In this document: positions 42,311 to 56,386 of the stretch, piece by piece
Layout: the number at the start of each line of letters is the position of its first letter
Position numbering within the stretch: the first letter of the stretch is position 1
Assembly (NCBI RefSeq): GCF_900129495.1
Contig: NZ_FQVX01000003.1
Span: 186,001 to 250,000 of the forward strand
Direction of reading: 5' to 3'
Length of the DNA: 64,000 nt
Source of the DNA: Geodermatophilus nigrescens
GTDB taxonomy: Bacteria; Actinomycetota; Actinomycetes; Mycobacteriales; Geodermatophilaceae
The notes under the pieces: model-generated
The model's input: only the letters and a program-made list of their open reading frames with translations
The model's database searches: none
What the model was told of the DNA's origin: nothing
Made by a program: the position numbers and the translations under genes

Positions 42311-42387
42311 GCGGTCGGAGGTCCCTCGGCCGACCCCCAGCAGACCCAGCGCACCACCCGCACGCACACGGAAGAGGAGCCAGCTCC

Positions 42388-44264
<1,877 letters not shown>

Positions 44265-44268
<4 letters not shown>

Positions 44269-44987
44269 GCCAGGGGGACGAGCAGCCGCGGGTCGTGATC
44301 CGTGACAAGCGGCGGATCGACCCCGTCAGCGGCGCGGTGCGGGCGCCGGCCGGCGAGCAGCCGGCCGGCGCCCCGCCGGGCCCGGCACCGACAGCCCACC
44401 CATCGCCAGGGGAGCGCATGACCGAGAACGACACGGCCGCCGGCCCCGAGGTGACCGCGCAGGAGGCCGTCCCGGCCACCGGCGACGGCGACCTCGCCCG
44501 CCAGCTGACCGAGCGGACCGAGGACCTCCAGCGGGTCACGGCCGAGTACGCCAACTACCGGCGGCGCGTCGACCGCGACCGCGGCCTGGTCGTCGACCAA
44601 GCCGCCGAGCGGTTCGCCGCCCAGCTGTTCCCGATCGTCGACGACATCGAGCGGGCGCGGGACCACGGCGACCTCACCGGCGCCTTCAAGGTGGTCGCCG
44701 ACCGCGTCCTGGGCCTGCTCGACGGCCTGGGCGTGGAGTCCTTCGGCGTCGCGGGCGACCCGTTCGACCCCGCGCTGCACGAGGCCGTCCTGCACGACAC
44801 GTCCGACGAGGTGACGGTGCCGACCGCGACGACGGTCCTGCGGCAGGGTTTCCGGCGGGGCGAGCGCGTGCTGCGCACCGCGATGGTCTCGGTGAGCGAG
44901 CCGTCCGGCGCCGCCGCGGCTCCCGCGGCCCCCGCCGACGCGCCGGCCGACGGCGGTGCGCCGGGGGAGACCCCGGCCGCCGGCTGA
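44265..44987 (+). CDS. grpE: GrpE nucleotide exchange factor
   Basis: A 240-residue co-chaperone that releases ADP from DnaK. A disordered N-terminus of about 75 residues precedes the coiled coil ([55 protein letters not shown]) and the C-terminal beta domain ([28 protein letters not shown]...[22 protein letters not shown]). The tail is Ala/Pro-rich. The ATG overlaps the dnaK stop (ATGA). An internal ATG at 44418 after CAGGGGAG would give a shorter form lacking the first 51 residues and cannot be excluded as the main start. Confidence 0.95.
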
Positions 44988-45033
44988 CCGGCCCCGGACC
45001 GTTCGTGGAGACCCCGAGGGGAGGAGGCGCCCG

Positions 45034-46266
45034 ATGAGCACTCGGGACTTCATCGAGAAGGACTACTACGGGGCGCTCGGCGTCTCCCAGGGCGCCGACG
45101 CCGCGGAGATCAAGAAGGCGTACCGCAAGCTCGCGCGGGACCTGCACCCGGACAAGAACCCCGGCAACGCCGACGCCGAGGCCCGGTTCAAGGAGGTCTC
45201 CGAGGCCTACGACGTGCTCAGCGACCCCAAGCGGCGCGCCGAGTACGACGACGCCCGGCGGCTGTTCGGCTCCGGCGGCGCCGGGGCCCGGGCCGGCTTC
45301 CCCGGCGGGTTCCCGGGCGGCGGCGCGGGCGGCGGCCAGCCGTTCGACCTCGGCGACCTCTTCGGCGCCGCGGGCGGTGCCGCGCGCGGCGGGGCCGGCG
45401 GCATCGGCGACATCTTCGGCAACCTCTTCGGCGGCGGCGCCACCGGTGCCGCCCCCGGCTCGGCCCGGGCCCGCTCGCAGGCGGCGTCCGGGCCGGCCCG
45501 GGGCCAGGACGTCGAGACCGAGGCGACCCTGTCGTTCGACGAGGCCGTCCTCGGCGTCACCGTGCCGTTGCGGATGCAGAGCCCGGGCACCTGCCCCACC
45601 TGCGCCGGCAGCGGCGCGAAGCCCGGCACGTCGCCGCACACCTGCGAGGTCTGCGGCGGCGCCGGCGTCACCAGCCGCAGCCAGGGGGCGTTCGCCTTCT
45701 CCGAGCCGTGCCGCAACTGCCGCGGCACCGGCCAGGTGGTCGACGACCCGTGCCCGACCTGCGCCGGCAACGGCGTGACCACGCAGACCCGCACCATCAC
45801 CGTGCGGATCCCCGCGGGCGTCAAGGACGGCCAGCGCATCCGGCTGGCCGGCAAGGGCGCCCCGGGACGGCGCGGCGGCCCGGCCGGTGACCTGTTCGTC
45901 GTCGTGCACGTCAGCGACCACGAGCTCTTCGGCCGCCGGGGCGACGACCTGACGCTCACCGTGCCCGTCACCTTCCCCGAGGCGGTGCTCGGCACGACGC
46001 TGACCGTGCCCACGCTCGACGGCAACGTGACCCTCAAGGTGCCCGCGGGCACCGCGAGCGGCCGCACGCTGCGCGTGCGCGGGCGGGGCGTCCCCGGCCG
46101 CGGCCGCTCCGGCGACCTGCTGGTCACCGTCGAGGTCGCCGTCCCGCAGCGGCTGTCGGCCGAGGGGGAGCGGGCGCTCAAGACCCTCGACGCCGAGCTC
46201 GGCGACCCGCGGCCGCAGATCACCGCCGCCGTCGACCGTGGCGGTGAGCGCGGGGGCACCCGGTGA
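45034..46266 (+). CDS. dnaJ: Chaperone protein DnaJ
   Basis: A 410-residue Hsp40 that stimulates DnaK ATPase and delivers substrates. The J domain starts [38 protein letters not shown] with the HPD motif; a Gly/Phe-rich linker follows (residues 85-140); four zinc repeats are [24 protein letters not shown] and CPTCAGNG; the C-terminal substrate domains end the protein. The ATG has a strong GGGGAGGAGG site. The stop overlaps the hspR start. This is the DnaJ1 form linked to dnaK-grpE in actinobacteria. Confidence 0.97.
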   Translation: MSTRDFIEKDYYGALGVSQGADAAEIKKAYRKLARDLHPDKNPGNADAEARFKEVSEAYDVLSDPKRRAEYDDARRLFGSGGAGARAGFPGGFPGGGAGGGQPFDLGDLFGAAGGAARGGAGGIGDIFGNLFGGGATGAAPGSARARSQAASGPARGQDVETEATLSFDEAVLGVTVPLRMQSPGTCPTCAGSGAKPGTSPHTCEVCGGAGVTSRSQGAFAFSEPCRNCRGTGQVVDDPCPTCAGNGVTTQTRTITVRIPAGVKDGQRIRLAGKGAPGRRGGPAGDLFVVVHVSDHELFGRRGDDLTLTVPVTFPEAVLGTTLTVPTLDGNVTLKVPAGTASGRTLRVRGRGVPGRGRSGDLLVTVEVAVPQRLSAEGERALKTLDAELGDPRPQITAAVDRGGERGGTR

Positions 46267-46733
46267 GCGCCCCCGGCGCCGGGGAGCGCCGCCACTCCGA
46301 CGGCGCGCGGGCGGTGGCCGAGGACGCACCCGTCTTCGTCATCTCGGTGGCGGCCCAGCTGGCCGGCATGCACGCCCAGACGCTGCGCCAGTACGACCGG
46401 CTCGGCCTGGTCACCCCGGGCCGCACCGCCGGCGGCGGGCGCCGCTACAGCCCGCGCGACGTCGCGCTGCTGCGGGAGGTCCAGCGGCTGTCCCAGGAGG
46501 ACGGCGTGAACCTCGCCGGCATCAAGCGGATCATCGACCTGGAGTCGCAGGTCGATGCGCTGCAGCGCCGCGTGCACGAGCTGCTCGGCGAGGTCGAGGA
46601 CGCCGAGCGCCGGGCGGCCGCCGCCGAGTCGGCGGCCTCCGGCTTCGGGACCGCCTTCGGCCGCGCCGACCTCGTCCCGCTGCGCCGGGCGAGCTCGGCG
46701 CTCGTGGTCTGGCGGCCGCGGGAGCCGCGGTGA
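46263..46733 (+). CDS. hspR: HspR heat-shock repressor (MerR family)
   Basis: A 156-residue MerR-type repressor. The DNA-binding domain is [71 protein letters not shown] (about residues 24-98), the exact HspR pattern, followed by a coiled coil ([26 protein letters not shown]). HspR binds HAIR inverted repeats; such sites are seen before dnaK (42290) and clpB (50759). The GTG start overlaps the dnaJ stop (GTGA), and its own stop overlaps the MarR start. The tail ends in a hydrophobic SSALVVW as in other HspR proteins. Confidence 0.95.
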   Translation: MSAPGAGERRHSDGARAVAEDAPVFVISVAAQLAGMHAQTLRQYDRLGLVTPGRTAGGGRRYSPRDVALLREVQRLSQEDGVNLAGIKRIIDLESQVDALQRRVHELLGEVEDAERRAAAAESAASGFGTAFGRADLVPLRRASSALVVWRPREPR

Positions 46734-47275
46734 GCGGGAACCCGGCGGGCGGCGCCGTCGTGCAGGAGGACGTGGACGACGACCTGCACGCGACCTTCGT
46801 GCGGCTCGAGCGCGAGATCGGCCTGCTGCTGCGGCGCTCCCGCGCCATCTCCGCGCGCCTGGCGCGCGAGCTGCACCCCGACCTCGACGGCGCGGCCTAC
46901 GGCCTGCTCGCGCTGCTGGCCGACGCCGGCCCGCTGCGCGCCAGCGACCTCGTCGCGCGGCTCGGGCTCGACAAGAGCACGGTCAGCCGGCAGGTGGCCT
47001 CGCTGGTCGCGCTCGGCATGGTCGACCGCGAGCCGGACCCGGCCGACGGCCGCGCCCAGGTGCTGCGCCCCTCGCCCGACGGCGCCGCGCGGCTGGCGCG
47101 GATCCGCGACGTGCGCCGGGCCCGCTGGGAGAGCGACATGTCCGACTGGCCGGCCGACGACGTCACCACGCTCGCCGACCTGCTCGGCCGGTTCAACCGG
47201 CTCGGGGAGGCCCGTGAGGCGCAGGCCGCCGCCGACCCCGCCGACGCGGGAGAGGCCGTGACCACCCGGCGCTGA
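46730..47275 (+). CDS. MarR-family regulator in the dnaK operon
   Basis: A 181-residue winged-helix regulator. ELHPDLDGAAYGLLALLADAGPLRASDLVARLGLDKSTVSRQVASLVALGMVDREPDPADGRAQVLRPSPDGAARLARI covers the MarR DNA-binding domain (about residues 50-130), with helical arms before and after it. Ligand unknown. The GTG start overlaps the hspR stop, so heat shock should raise its level together with the chaperones. This fifth gene is not part of the classical operon. A 14-bp hairpin closes the operon 19 bases after it. Confidence 0.9.
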   Translation: MSGNPAGGAVVQEDVDDDLHATFVRLEREIGLLLRRSRAISARLARELHPDLDGAAYGLLALLADAGPLRASDLVARLGLDKSTVSRQVASLVALGMVDREPDPADGRAQVLRPSPDGAARLARIRDVRRARWESDMSDWPADDVTTLADLLGRFNRLGEAREAQAAADPADAGEAVTTRR

Positions 47276-47294
47276 CCGCCGAACCCATGCTGTG

Positions 47295-47327
47295 ACGGCG
47301 CCCGGACCCCCGAGGTCCGGGCGCCGT
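47295..47327 (+). terminator. Terminator of the dnaK operon
   Basis: A perfect 14-bp stem ACGGCGCCCGGACC/GGTCCGGGCGCCGT with a five-base loop lies 19 bases after the last gene. No T-tract follows. Confidence 0.75.
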
Positions 47328-47359
47328 CGTCGCGTGTGGGAACAGGTGCACGGGGTAGC

Positions 47360-47397
47360 TGGTTGCAGACAACAACCAACCGGATGTATGGTTGCAG
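47360..47397 (+). promoter_or_regulatory. Promoter and MarR operator of the efflux operon
   Basis: A -35 TTGCAG (47363-47368) and a -10 TATGGT (47387-47392) are 18 bases apart. The -35 sits inside an inverted repeat TGGTTG-N7-CAACCA (47360-47378), and the block GGTTGCAG recurs at 47390-47397 over the -10. Binding of the adjacent MarR protein here would repress its own operon. Confidence 0.65.
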
Positions 47398-47428
47398 TCT
47401 GCACTCATCGCACCACCCCGAGGACGCC

Positions 47429-47905
47429 ATGCCCCTCACTCCCGCCACCCGGGACCGGCTGACCGCCGGCATCGCCCGCCTGCTGCGCAGCGGCCGGCAC
47501 GTCTCCGCCCGCGCCGCCGACGCCGTCCACGGCGACCTGCCCTCCTTCGGCTGGGCGCTGCTCGCGCCGCTCGAGCGCGACGGCGAGCAGCGCTGCAGCG
47601 CGCTGGCCGCCCAGGTCGGCGTCGACGTGTCGGTCGCCAGCCGCCAGGTCGCGGCCCTCGAGCGGTCCGGCCTCGTGGAGCGCCGGCCCGACCCGCACGA
47701 CGGCCGCGCCAGCCTCATCGGGCTCACCCCCGCCGGGTCCGCCGCGATCGCCCAGACGCGCGCCGTCCGGTCGGAGTGGGCCGCCGAGGCCCTCGCCGGC
47801 TGGACCGAGGAGGAGGCCGCCCGCCTCGGCGACCTGCTCGAGCGGCTCGCCGCCGACCTCGACCGCGCCGCCGTCCCCCGTCCGCACGCGGGGGCTCCCG
47901 CGTGA
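47429..47905 (+). CDS. MarR-family repressor of adjacent efflux pump
   Basis: A 158-residue MarR protein. The winged helix is SFGWALLAPLERDGEQRCSALAAQVGVDVSVASRQVAALERSGLVERRPDPHDGRASLIGLTPAGSAAIAQTR (about residues 38-110). It begins a two-gene operon with a DHA2-type drug exporter, a classical local repressor-pump pair; an inducing drug or metabolite would release it. The promoter carries matching inverted and direct repeats. ATG start after a GAGGAC site. The stop overlaps a possible early GTG of the exporter. Confidence 0.9.
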   Translation: MPLTPATRDRLTAGIARLLRSGRHVSARAADAVHGDLPSFGWALLAPLERDGEQRCSALAAQVGVDVSVASRQVAALERSGLVERRPDPHDGRASLIGLTPAGSAAIAQTRAVRSEWAAEALAGWTEEEAARLGDLLERLAADLDRAAVPRPHAGAPA

Positions 47906-47967
47906 CCCCGCGCCCCACCCCCGCGCAGTCCGCCGCACCCCGTCCCGAACCGACCAGGAGCACCACC

Positions 47968-49599
47968 GTGACCACCACCCGCGAGCCCGCCACCGGGCCG
48001 GGATCTCCCACCGAGGCGCCCGCCGAGCAACAGGGCCGCATGACCCACCGCCAGATCCTCGAGGCCCTCTCGGGGATGTTGCTGGCGATGTTCGTGGCGT
48101 TCCTGTCCTCGACCGTCGTCTCGAACGCCCTGCCCACGATCATCACCGACCTGCGCGGCAGTCAGAGCCAGTACACGTGGGTGGTCACCGCCACCCTGCT
48201 CGCGTCGACGGCGTCCACGCCGATCTGGGGCAAGCTCTCGGACCTGTTCAGCAAGAAGCTGCTCATCCAGCTGTCGATCGTCGTCTTCATCGTCGGCTCG
48301 ATGCTGGCGGGCCTGTCGCAGTCGGTCGGCACGCTGATCGGCTGGCGCGTGCTGCAGGGCCTCGGGCTCGGCGGCCTGCAGGCGCTCGTGCAGATCGCGA
48401 TGGCCGCGATGATCAGCCCCCGCGAGCGCGGGCGGTACTCCGGCCTGCTCGGCGGCGTCATGGCGGTGGCCACCGTCGGCGGCCCGCTGCTCGGCGGCCT
48501 GCTCGTCGACACCAGCTGGCTCGGCTGGCGCTGGTGCTTCTACGTCGGCGTCCCGTTCGCCGTCGTCGCCCTGGTGCTGCTGCAGCGCACGCTGAACCTG
48601 CCGGTCACCAAGCGGCGGGTGCGCATCGACTACCTCGGCGCGGCCTTCCTGACCGCCGGTGTCTCCGGGCTGCTCATCTGGGTCACCCTCGCCGGGAACC
48701 AGTTCGCCTGGGCCTCCCTGGAGACCGCCCTGTTCCTCGGCGGCAGCGTGCTCGCGATCGTCGCCTTCCTCGTCACCGAGCTGCGCGCGGCCGAGCCCAT
48801 CGTCCCGCTGCGCCTGTTCCGCGACCGGACGACGACGCTCGCGATCGTCGCCAGCGTCGCCATCGGTGTGGCGATGTTCGGCTCCACGGTCTTCCTCGGC
48901 CAGTACCTGCAGATCTCCCGCGGCTACTCGCCGACGGCGGCCGGCCTGCTCACCATCCCGATGGTCGGCGGCCTGCTCGTCTCCTCGACCGTGTCGGGCA
49001 TCCTCATCACCCGCACCGGCCGGTGGAAGCGGTTCCTCGTGGCCGGGTCGATCCTGGTCGTCGCCGGCTTCGGCCTGCTGGCCACCATCGACCACGAGAC
49101 CGACATGGTCCTGCTCGGCGTCTTCCTGTTCGTGCTCGGTGTCGGCATCGGCATGACGATGCAGAACCTGGTGCTGGCCGTGCAGAACACCGTGGCCGCC
49201 TCCGACCTGGGTGCGGCCAGCTCCGCCGTCGCCTTCTTCCGCAGCCTCGGCGGCACGATCGGCGTCTCGGTCCTCGGCGCCGTACTGAGCAGCCGGGTCT
49301 CCACCCTCATCGCCGCCGGCCTGCCGCCGGAGCTGGCCGCCGCCGGTTCGGGTTCGGGCTCCGTGGGCCTGGCCGACCTCGCCGACGCGCCGGAGCCGAT
49401 CCGCCGGCTCATCGAGGTCTCCTACGGCGACGCGACCGGGCGGATCTTCCTGGTGTCCGCCGTCATCGCGGTGGCCGCCGTCGCGGCGATCCTGCTGATC
49501 CGCGAGGTCGCGCTGCGCACGGAGACGGGCGAGGAGCGGCTGCGCCGCGAGTCCGAGCCCGCGCTCGCCGACGACCCGGCGGTGGGCACCGCCCGCTGA
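47968..49599 (+). CDS. DHA2-family (14-helix) MFS drug exporter
   Basis: A 543-residue proton-coupled multidrug exporter of the EmrB/QacA type. [70 protein letters not shown] covers helices 1-2 with motif D1 and motif [59 protein letters not shown] contains motifs B and C (the antiporter motif). About 14 helices are visible to residue 510. The GTG at 47968 is chosen for AGGAG nine bases upstream; an in-frame GTG at 47902 overlapping the marR stop is an alternative. Substrate unknown. Confidence 0.92.
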   Translation: MTTTREPATGPGSPTEAPAEQQGRMTHRQILEALSGMLLAMFVAFLSSTVVSNALPTIITDLRGSQSQYTWVVTATLLASTASTPIWGKLSDLFSKKLLIQLSIVVFIVGSMLAGLSQSVGTLIGWRVLQGLGLGGLQALVQIAMAAMISPRERGRYSGLLGGVMAVATVGGPLLGGLLVDTSWLGWRWCFYVGVPFAVVALVLLQRTLNLPVTKRRVRIDYLGAAFLTAGVSGLLIWVTLAGNQFAWASLETALFLGGSVLAIVAFLVTELRAAEPIVPLRLFRDRTTTLAIVASVAIGVAMFGSTVFLGQYLQISRGYSPTAAGLLTIPMVGGLLVSSTVSGILITRTGRWKRFLVAGSILVVAGFGLLATIDHETDMVLLGVFLFVLGVGIGMTMQNLVLAVQNTVAASDLGAASSAVAFFRSLGGTIGVSVLGAVLSSRVSTLIAAGLPPELAAAGSGSGSVGLADLADAPEPIRRLIEVSYGDATGRIFLVSAVIAVAAVAAILLIREVALRTETGEERLRRESEPALADDPAVGTAR

Positions 49600-49613
49600 G
49601 CCCGCGCGACACA

Positions 49614-49653
49614 CGAGAGGGCCCGCTCCCCGGTGGGGGAGCGGGCCCTCTCG
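49614..49653. terminator. Bidirectional terminator between exporter and osmC
   Basis: A perfect 18-bp stem starting CGAGAGGGCCCGCTCCCC with a four-base loop lies between two convergent genes and probably ends transcription from both sides. Confidence 0.8.
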
Positions 49654-49665
49654 TCGTGCGGGGGA

Positions 49666-50109
49666 TCAGGAGTCGAGCGCGGCGTCCAGCGTGATCTCCA
49701 CACCGGCGAGCGCCTTGCTGACCGGGCAGCCGGCCTTGGCCTCCTGTGCGGCCTTCTCGAAGCCGGCCGCGTCGAGCCCGTCGACCTCGCCCCGGACGGT
49801 GAGCGTGATGCCCGTCAGCCTGAAGCCGCCGTTGGCCTGGTCCGGGCCGAGCGAGACGTCGGCGCTGACCTCGAGGGCCTGCGGCGTGCCGCCGGCCTGG
49901 GCGATGTTGGCCGACAGCTGCATGGCGAAGCACGCGGAGTGGGCCGCGGCCACCAGCTCCTCGGGGCTGGTCGTGCCACCGGCCTCGTCGGCGGCACGCT
50001 TGGGGAAGTTCACCTCGAACGTGCCGGCCTTCGAACTGGAGAGCTCGACCTGGCCGGAGCCCTGCTCGAGCGTGCCGTTCCAGGCGGTGCGTGCGGTGCG
50101 CGTGGGCAT
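49666..50109 (-). CDS. osmC: OsmC-family peroxiredoxin
   Basis: A 147-residue thiol peroxidase that reduces organic hydroperoxides. The two active-site cysteines are in [17 protein letters not shown] and [22 protein letters not shown]; the Arg usually near the N-terminus may be in [17 protein letters not shown] marks OsmC rather than Ohr (CPYSNAT). Start ATG with GGAAGGCAG. An OhrR-like regulator is encoded just upstream on the same strand, separated by a hairpin, so organic peroxide probably controls it; osmotic or heat stress control is also possible. Confidence 0.93.
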   Translation of the reverse strand: MPTRTARTAWNGTLEQGSGQVELSSSKAGTFEVNFPKRAADEAGGTTSPEELVAAAHSACFAMQLSANIAQAGGTPQALEVSADVSLGPDQANGGFRLTGITLTVRGEVDGLDAAGFEKAAQEAKAGCPVSKALAGVEITLDAALDS

Positions 50110-50169
50110 GGCTGCCTTCCGGACGGAGGGGCCGGCACTGCTGACCGGCGTCGGACCCCCGCGCCCTAC

Positions 50170-50195
50170 CCCGGTGGGTTGCGGGCAACCCACCG
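50170..50195 (-). terminator. Hairpin between ohrR and osmC
   Basis: A perfect 12-bp stem CCGGTGGGTTGC/GCAACCCACCGG with a two-base loop begins six bases after the ohrR stop. It separates ohrR from osmC or lies in the osmC promoter region. Confidence 0.55.
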
Positions 50196-50200
50196 GCCCG

Positions 50201-50674
50201 TCAGAGCGAGCGCGGCGCCTCGTTGACCCGGTGGGTGAGCACGTTGAGGGTCTGCTTGAGGTCGGAGAACTCCTCGACGCCCATGCTGAGCGCGCAGATC
50301 ATGTCCTGCGAGATGGCGTAGGCCCGCTCGCGCAGCGCCCGGCCGGAGTCGGTGAGGGCGATGGCGACCGAGCGCTCGTCCTCGACGCGGCGGTGGCGGG
50401 TGACCAGGCCGGCGGCCGTCAGCCGCTTGAGCAGCGGGGACAGCGTGCCGCTGTCGAGGGCCAGCCGGTGGCCGAGCTGGCCGACCGTCTGCTGGTCCTC
50501 CTCCCAGAGCAGCATCATGACCAGGTACTGGGGATAGGTCAGCCCCAGTTCCTCGAGCATCGGCCGGTAACGGGCGGTCATCGCCCGCGAGGCGGCGTAC
50601 AGCGCGAAGCACAGCTGGTCGTCCAGCGCCACGCTGGGAGCGGGGAGGGCGGCTTCCTCGCCGGTCTGCGTCAT
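50201..50674 (-). CDS. ohrR: OhrR-like MarR-family peroxide sensor
   Basis: A 157-residue redox-sensing repressor. [81 protein letters not shown] is the OhrR signature, with the peroxide-reactive Cys22 and the tyrosines used in the sulfenate switch. Oxidation would release it from DNA and induce osmC. A TACACT hexamer ends seven bases before its ATG, suggesting a leaderless message, and an ACAAC...GTTGT inverted repeat overlaps that promoter. Confidence 0.93.
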   Translation of the reverse strand: MTQTGEEAALPAPSVALDDQLCFALYAASRAMTARYRPMLEELGLTYPQYLVMMLLWEEDQQTVGQLGHRLALDSGTLSPLLKRLTAAGLVTRHRRVEDERSVAIALTDSGRALRERAYAISQDMICALSMGVEEFSDLKQTLNVLTHRVNEAPRSL

Positions 50675-50681
50675 GCGTTCG

Positions 50682-50718
50682 AGTGTAGGGACAACCGTGT
50701 CGCGCGGCATGCAGTTGT
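50682..50718 (-). promoter_or_regulatory. ohrR promoter with inverted repeat
   Basis: Minus-strand -10 TACACT (50682-50687), seven bases from the ATG. ACAAC (50691-50695) and GTTGT (50714-50718), 18 bases apart, flank the -35 to -10 spacer. OhrR boxes in other bacteria are AT-rich and closely spaced, so this assignment is tentative. Confidence 0.4.
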
Positions 50719-50758
50719 GTCGGCGCACACCCCTTTCGGGTCGCCGGTGTCCGCGGAG

Positions 50759-50779
50759 GTTGAGCGGAACAGACTCAAC
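50759..50779 (+). promoter_or_regulatory. HAIR-type HspR operator before clpB
   Basis: GTTGAGC-N7-ACTCAAC matches the HAIR element CTTGAGT-N7-ACTCAAG at 11 of 14 arm positions, with arms that pair with each other except at one position. It lies 84 bases before the clpB start. HspR control of clpB is established in Streptomyces and mycobacteria. Confidence 0.8.
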
Positions 50780-50863
50780 TCCTGCTCCGTTGGACCTGTC
50801 GACACGCCGTCCGCCGGGACAGTGCCCCCGGCGCCGCCGACGAGAGGACGATCCGCACCCACC

Positions 50864-53458
<2,595 letters not shown>

Positions 53459-53464
53459 GCTCCC

Positions 53465-53502
53465 GGGCCCGCCGTCTCCCCTCCGGGGGAGGCGGCGGGC
53501 CC
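53465..53502 (+). terminator. Terminator of clpB
   Basis: A 17-bp stem GGGCCCGCCGTCTCCCC with GGGGAGGCGGCGGGCCC (one T-G wobble) and a four-base loop begins six bases after the stop. Confidence 0.8.
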
Positions 53503-53603
53503 GCGTCTGCGCGGGGGCTGGTCCCGCCGCCCGGGGTCGGCGATCATCGCCGCGGACCCCGGCCGGGACAGGCCGGCCCGGGGCCCCGCACAGGAGGCGA
53601 GAC

Positions 53604-54317
53604 ATGACCGCAGGACAGGGCCCGCCCGGGCAGGAGGGCTGGGGTCCCGGCCCGGGCCAGCAGCCGCCCTACGGCCAGCAGCAGCCGTGGGGGCAGCAGC
53701 AGCCGCCGTACGGCCAGCAGCAGCCGTACGGCCAGCAGTACGGCCAGCCGTACGGGCAGCAGCCCCCCGGCCAGCAGTACGGGCAGCAGTACGGGGGCTA
53801 CGGCTCCGCGCCGCAGGCGCCGGACGCGTGGGGCGCCCCGACGCCCGTCGCGCGCCCGCAGACGGTGCGGTTCGGCATCGGCGCCTTCCTCCTCAGCACC
53901 CTGCTGGGGGTCATCGGCGCGATCGTCACCTTCGCCCAGTTCGACGAGCTCGTCGACCAGGCGCTCATCGACCAGGGCCTCGACCCGGCCGACTACGACG
54001 GCATCACCGACGTCGCCGGCGCGGGCGCGATCACCGCCGGTGTCGTGGTGGCGCTGGTCTTCATCGGCCTGCAGCTGCTGTTCATCTGGTTCGCCTGGCA
54101 GGGGCGCAACTGGGCCCGGATCGTCCTCTGGGTGCTCGGCGGCCTGGCCGTGCTCTCCGGGCTGATCGGGCTCGCCGGTCCCGGCACCACGGGGCTGCTC
54201 ACCACGCTGTCGCTGCTGCAGACGCTGCTCATCGCGGCCGGCATCGTCGCCCTCGCCCTCAAGCCGTCGAACGACTGGTACCGCTACCGCGGCTGGGAGC
54301 GCGCCCGCAGCCGCTGA
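53604..54317 (+). CDS. Membrane protein with Gln/Tyr/Pro/Gly-rich N-terminus
   Basis: A 237-residue protein. Residues 1-85 are low-complexity with repeated PYGQQQP/QQYGQ units, a style common in actinobacterial cell-envelope proteins. Four hydrophobic segments follow (about residues 92-115, 132-158, 168-188 and 196-220) with a short charged loop TFAQFDELVDQALIDQGLDPADYDGITD after the first. No domain of known function is recognised. Its N-terminal Q/Y/G tract could take part in weak protein-protein assembly. ATG after an AGGAGGCG site; flanked by hairpins, so monocistronic. Confidence 0.85.
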   Translation: MTAGQGPPGQEGWGPGPGQQPPYGQQQPWGQQQPPYGQQQPYGQQYGQPYGQQPPGQQYGQQYGGYGSAPQAPDAWGAPTPVARPQTVRFGIGAFLLSTLLGVIGAIVTFAQFDELVDQALIDQGLDPADYDGITDVAGAGAITAGVVVALVFIGLQLLFIWFAWQGRNWARIVLWVLGGLAVLSGLIGLAGPGTTGLLTTLSLLQTLLIAAGIVALALKPSNDWYRYRGWERARSR

Positions 54318-54333
54318 CCCGCGCGGTGTCCTC

Positions 54334-54374
54334 CGGGCCCGCCCGCTCCCCGTACGGGGGAACGGGCGGGCCCG
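54334..54374 (+). terminator. Terminator after the Q/Y-rich membrane protein
   Basis: Outer stem CGGGCCCGCCCG/CGGGCGGGCCCG with an inner CCCCGTACGGGG palindrome. Confidence 0.75.
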
Positions 54375-54526
54375 CTGGTTTGAGTGACTCCACCGAGGGG
54401 ATGTGTGGTGCGACATCCGATGGCGCGCGACGGAGGAGGGGGCGACGTGACCGTACGGCTCGACTCCGTTACCCCATCGTGACCGGGATCGGTGAACCGC
54501 TCGCCGGATCGTCCCGAACCCAGGGC

Positions 54527-56212
54527 ATGACGACCACCGAGCAGGCCCCCGCGCCGGCCACCGGACCGGACGGGGACCCGATCCCCGCCCGTCGCGGCCC
54601 GCGCCGGCTGCTCGCCGCGCTGGCCGGCCTGCTGGCCGCCGCCGTGGCCCTCGGCGTGGCCGAGCTCGTCGCCGGGCTGGTCGGGCCGGCGTCCTCGCCG
54701 GTCGTCGCCGTCGGCGACACGGTCATCACCCTCGTGCCCGAGCCGGTGAAGCAGTTCGCCATCCGCACCTTCGGCGAGAACGACAAGATCGCCCTGGTCG
54801 TCGGCACGCTGGTGGTCGTGGCGCTGTACGCGCTGGTCGTCGGCCTGGTCTCGCTGCGGTCCCGCCGGGCCGGCGTCGCCGGGATCGCGCTCTTCGGGCT
54901 CCTGGGCGCTGCGGCCGCCGTCAGCCGCCCCGCCGGTGGCGTCCTCGACGCGCTGCCCTCGGTGGCCGGCGCCGTCACCGGGGCCGTCGCCCTGCTCGCG
55001 CTGCTCGCCCCCCTCACGCTGCCCACCACGGCCCCGGCCCCCGCGCCGGCCACGGTGCCGGCCGCGCGGGACGACGACGCCGACGTGATGGAGCGCCTGC
55101 GCGGTGCCCTGTCGATGGCCGACCGCAAGGGCACCGGCATGGACCGCCGCCGGTTCTTCCTCACCGGTGGGGTCGCGCTCGGCGCCGCCGCGGTCACCGG
55201 GGGCGGCGGCCGGCTGCTGCAGCGGCGCTTCGACGTCGGCAACGCCCGCGGCGAGCTCACCCTGCCGACGCCGTCGTCGCGGGCCGCGGCCCTGCCCCGG
55301 GGCGCCGACCTCGCCGAGCGCGTCGAGGGCGTGACGCCGCTGTTCACCGCCAACCGCGACTTCTACCGGGTCGACACCGCGATCACCGTGCCGCAGGTCC
55401 GCCCGGCCGACTACCGGCTCGAGCTGACCGGCATGTTCGACTCCCCGCGCACCCACACGCTGGCCGACCTGTTCGAGCGCGACGACGTCATCGAGCGCGA
55501 CATCACGCTGACCTGCGTCTCCAACGAGGTCGGCGGCGGGCTCGCCGGCACCGCCCGCTGGATCGGCATCCCGCTGGGCGCGTTCCTCCGCGAGCACGGC
55601 GTCTCCGGCGACTCCGACCAGCTGCTGTGCCGGTCGGTGGACGGCATGACGATCGGCGCCCCGACCCGTGCGGCCCTCGATGTCGAGGACGCGATGATCG
55701 CCTTCGGGATGAACGGCGAGCCGCTGCCCGTGGAGCACGGCTTCCCGGTGCGGATGCTGATCCCCGGCCTCTACGGCTACGTGTCGGCCTGCAAGTGGAT
55801 GACCGGCATCGAGGCCACCACCTTCGACGCCTTCGACGCCTACTGGGTCGAGCGCGACTGGGCCGTGCAGGCGCCGATCAAGCTCGCCTCGCGGATCGAC
55901 ACCCCCGCCCCGCTGCGCGCCTTCGACGCCGGGCGCCGCCCGATCGCCGGCGTCGCCTGGGCGCAGACCCGCGGCATCGCCCGGGTCGAGGTGCGGGTCG
56001 ACGAGGGCGAGTGGCAGGAGGCCGAGCTCGCCCCGCAGGCCGACGCCGACCTGTGGCGCCAGTGGGTGCTCCCGTACGACTTCGCGCCCGGCTCCTACCA
56101 GCTCACCGTCCGGGCCACCGCGGCCGACGGCGAGGTGCAGACCGACCAGCGGGCCACGCCCTTCCCGAACGGGGCGAGCGGCCTGCACTCCATCCGGGTG
56201 ATCGCGAGGTAG
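54527..56212 (+). CDS. Membrane-anchored molybdopterin oxidoreductase (sulfite oxidase/YedY-like)
   Basis: A 561-residue protein. Residues 1-190 contain about four helices (LLAALAGLLAAAVALGVAELVAGL, IALVVGTLVVVALYALVVGLV, IALFGLLGAAAAV, and one ending near 175). A twin-arginine-like DRRRFFLTGGVALGAAA stretch at 206-222 precedes the catalytic domain with the Mo-ligand Cys330 in DITLTCVSNEVGGGLAGTARWIGIPLG, then the dimerisation domain (AWAQTRGIARVEVRVDEGEWQEAELAP). The active site should face outside and reduce or oxidise S- or N-oxides. The internal Tat motif after membrane helices is the typical layout of this actinobacterial group. Followed by a fasciclin lipoprotein. Confidence 0.9.
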   Translation: MTTTEQAPAPATGPDGDPIPARRGPRRLLAALAGLLAAAVALGVAELVAGLVGPASSPVVAVGDTVITLVPEPVKQFAIRTFGENDKIALVVGTLVVVALYALVVGLVSLRSRRAGVAGIALFGLLGAAAAVSRPAGGVLDALPSVAGAVTGAVALLALLAPLTLPTTAPAPAPATVPAARDDDADVMERLRGALSMADRKGTGMDRRRFFLTGGVALGAAAVTGGGGRLLQRRFDVGNARGELTLPTPSSRAAALPRGADLAERVEGVTPLFTANRDFYRVDTAITVPQVRPADYRLELTGMFDSPRTHTLADLFERDDVIERDITLTCVSNEVGGGLAGTARWIGIPLGAFLREHGVSGDSDQLLCRSVDGMTIGAPTRAALDVEDAMIAFGMNGEPLPVEHGFPVRMLIPGLYGYVSACKWMTGIEATTFDAFDAYWVERDWAVQAPIKLASRIDTPAPLRAFDAGRRPIAGVAWAQTRGIARVEVRVDEGEWQEAELAPQADADLWRQWVLPYDFAPGSYQLTVRATAADGEVQTDQRATPFPNGASGLHSIRVIAR

Positions 56213-56386
56213 CGGTCCCCGCCCCGCCGGCAGCCGGCCGGCAGGGCACACATCCCCCACAGACCGTCTCGGCCACCCGCGCCGCAGACGCCTCTCCCGA
56301 CCCCTCGCACGGGCCGGGAGGGACCACCGCGGGGACCACCCGGTCCCCGAACGGACGAGCACGACGACACGAGGAGCACACCCGAC

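Noticed and set aside
54405-54526. SigK-type promoter before the molybdopterin oxidoreductase
   Set aside because: CATCCG-like and CGAAC-like pieces can be found but not at a fixed spacing, and no sigK gene is in the window.
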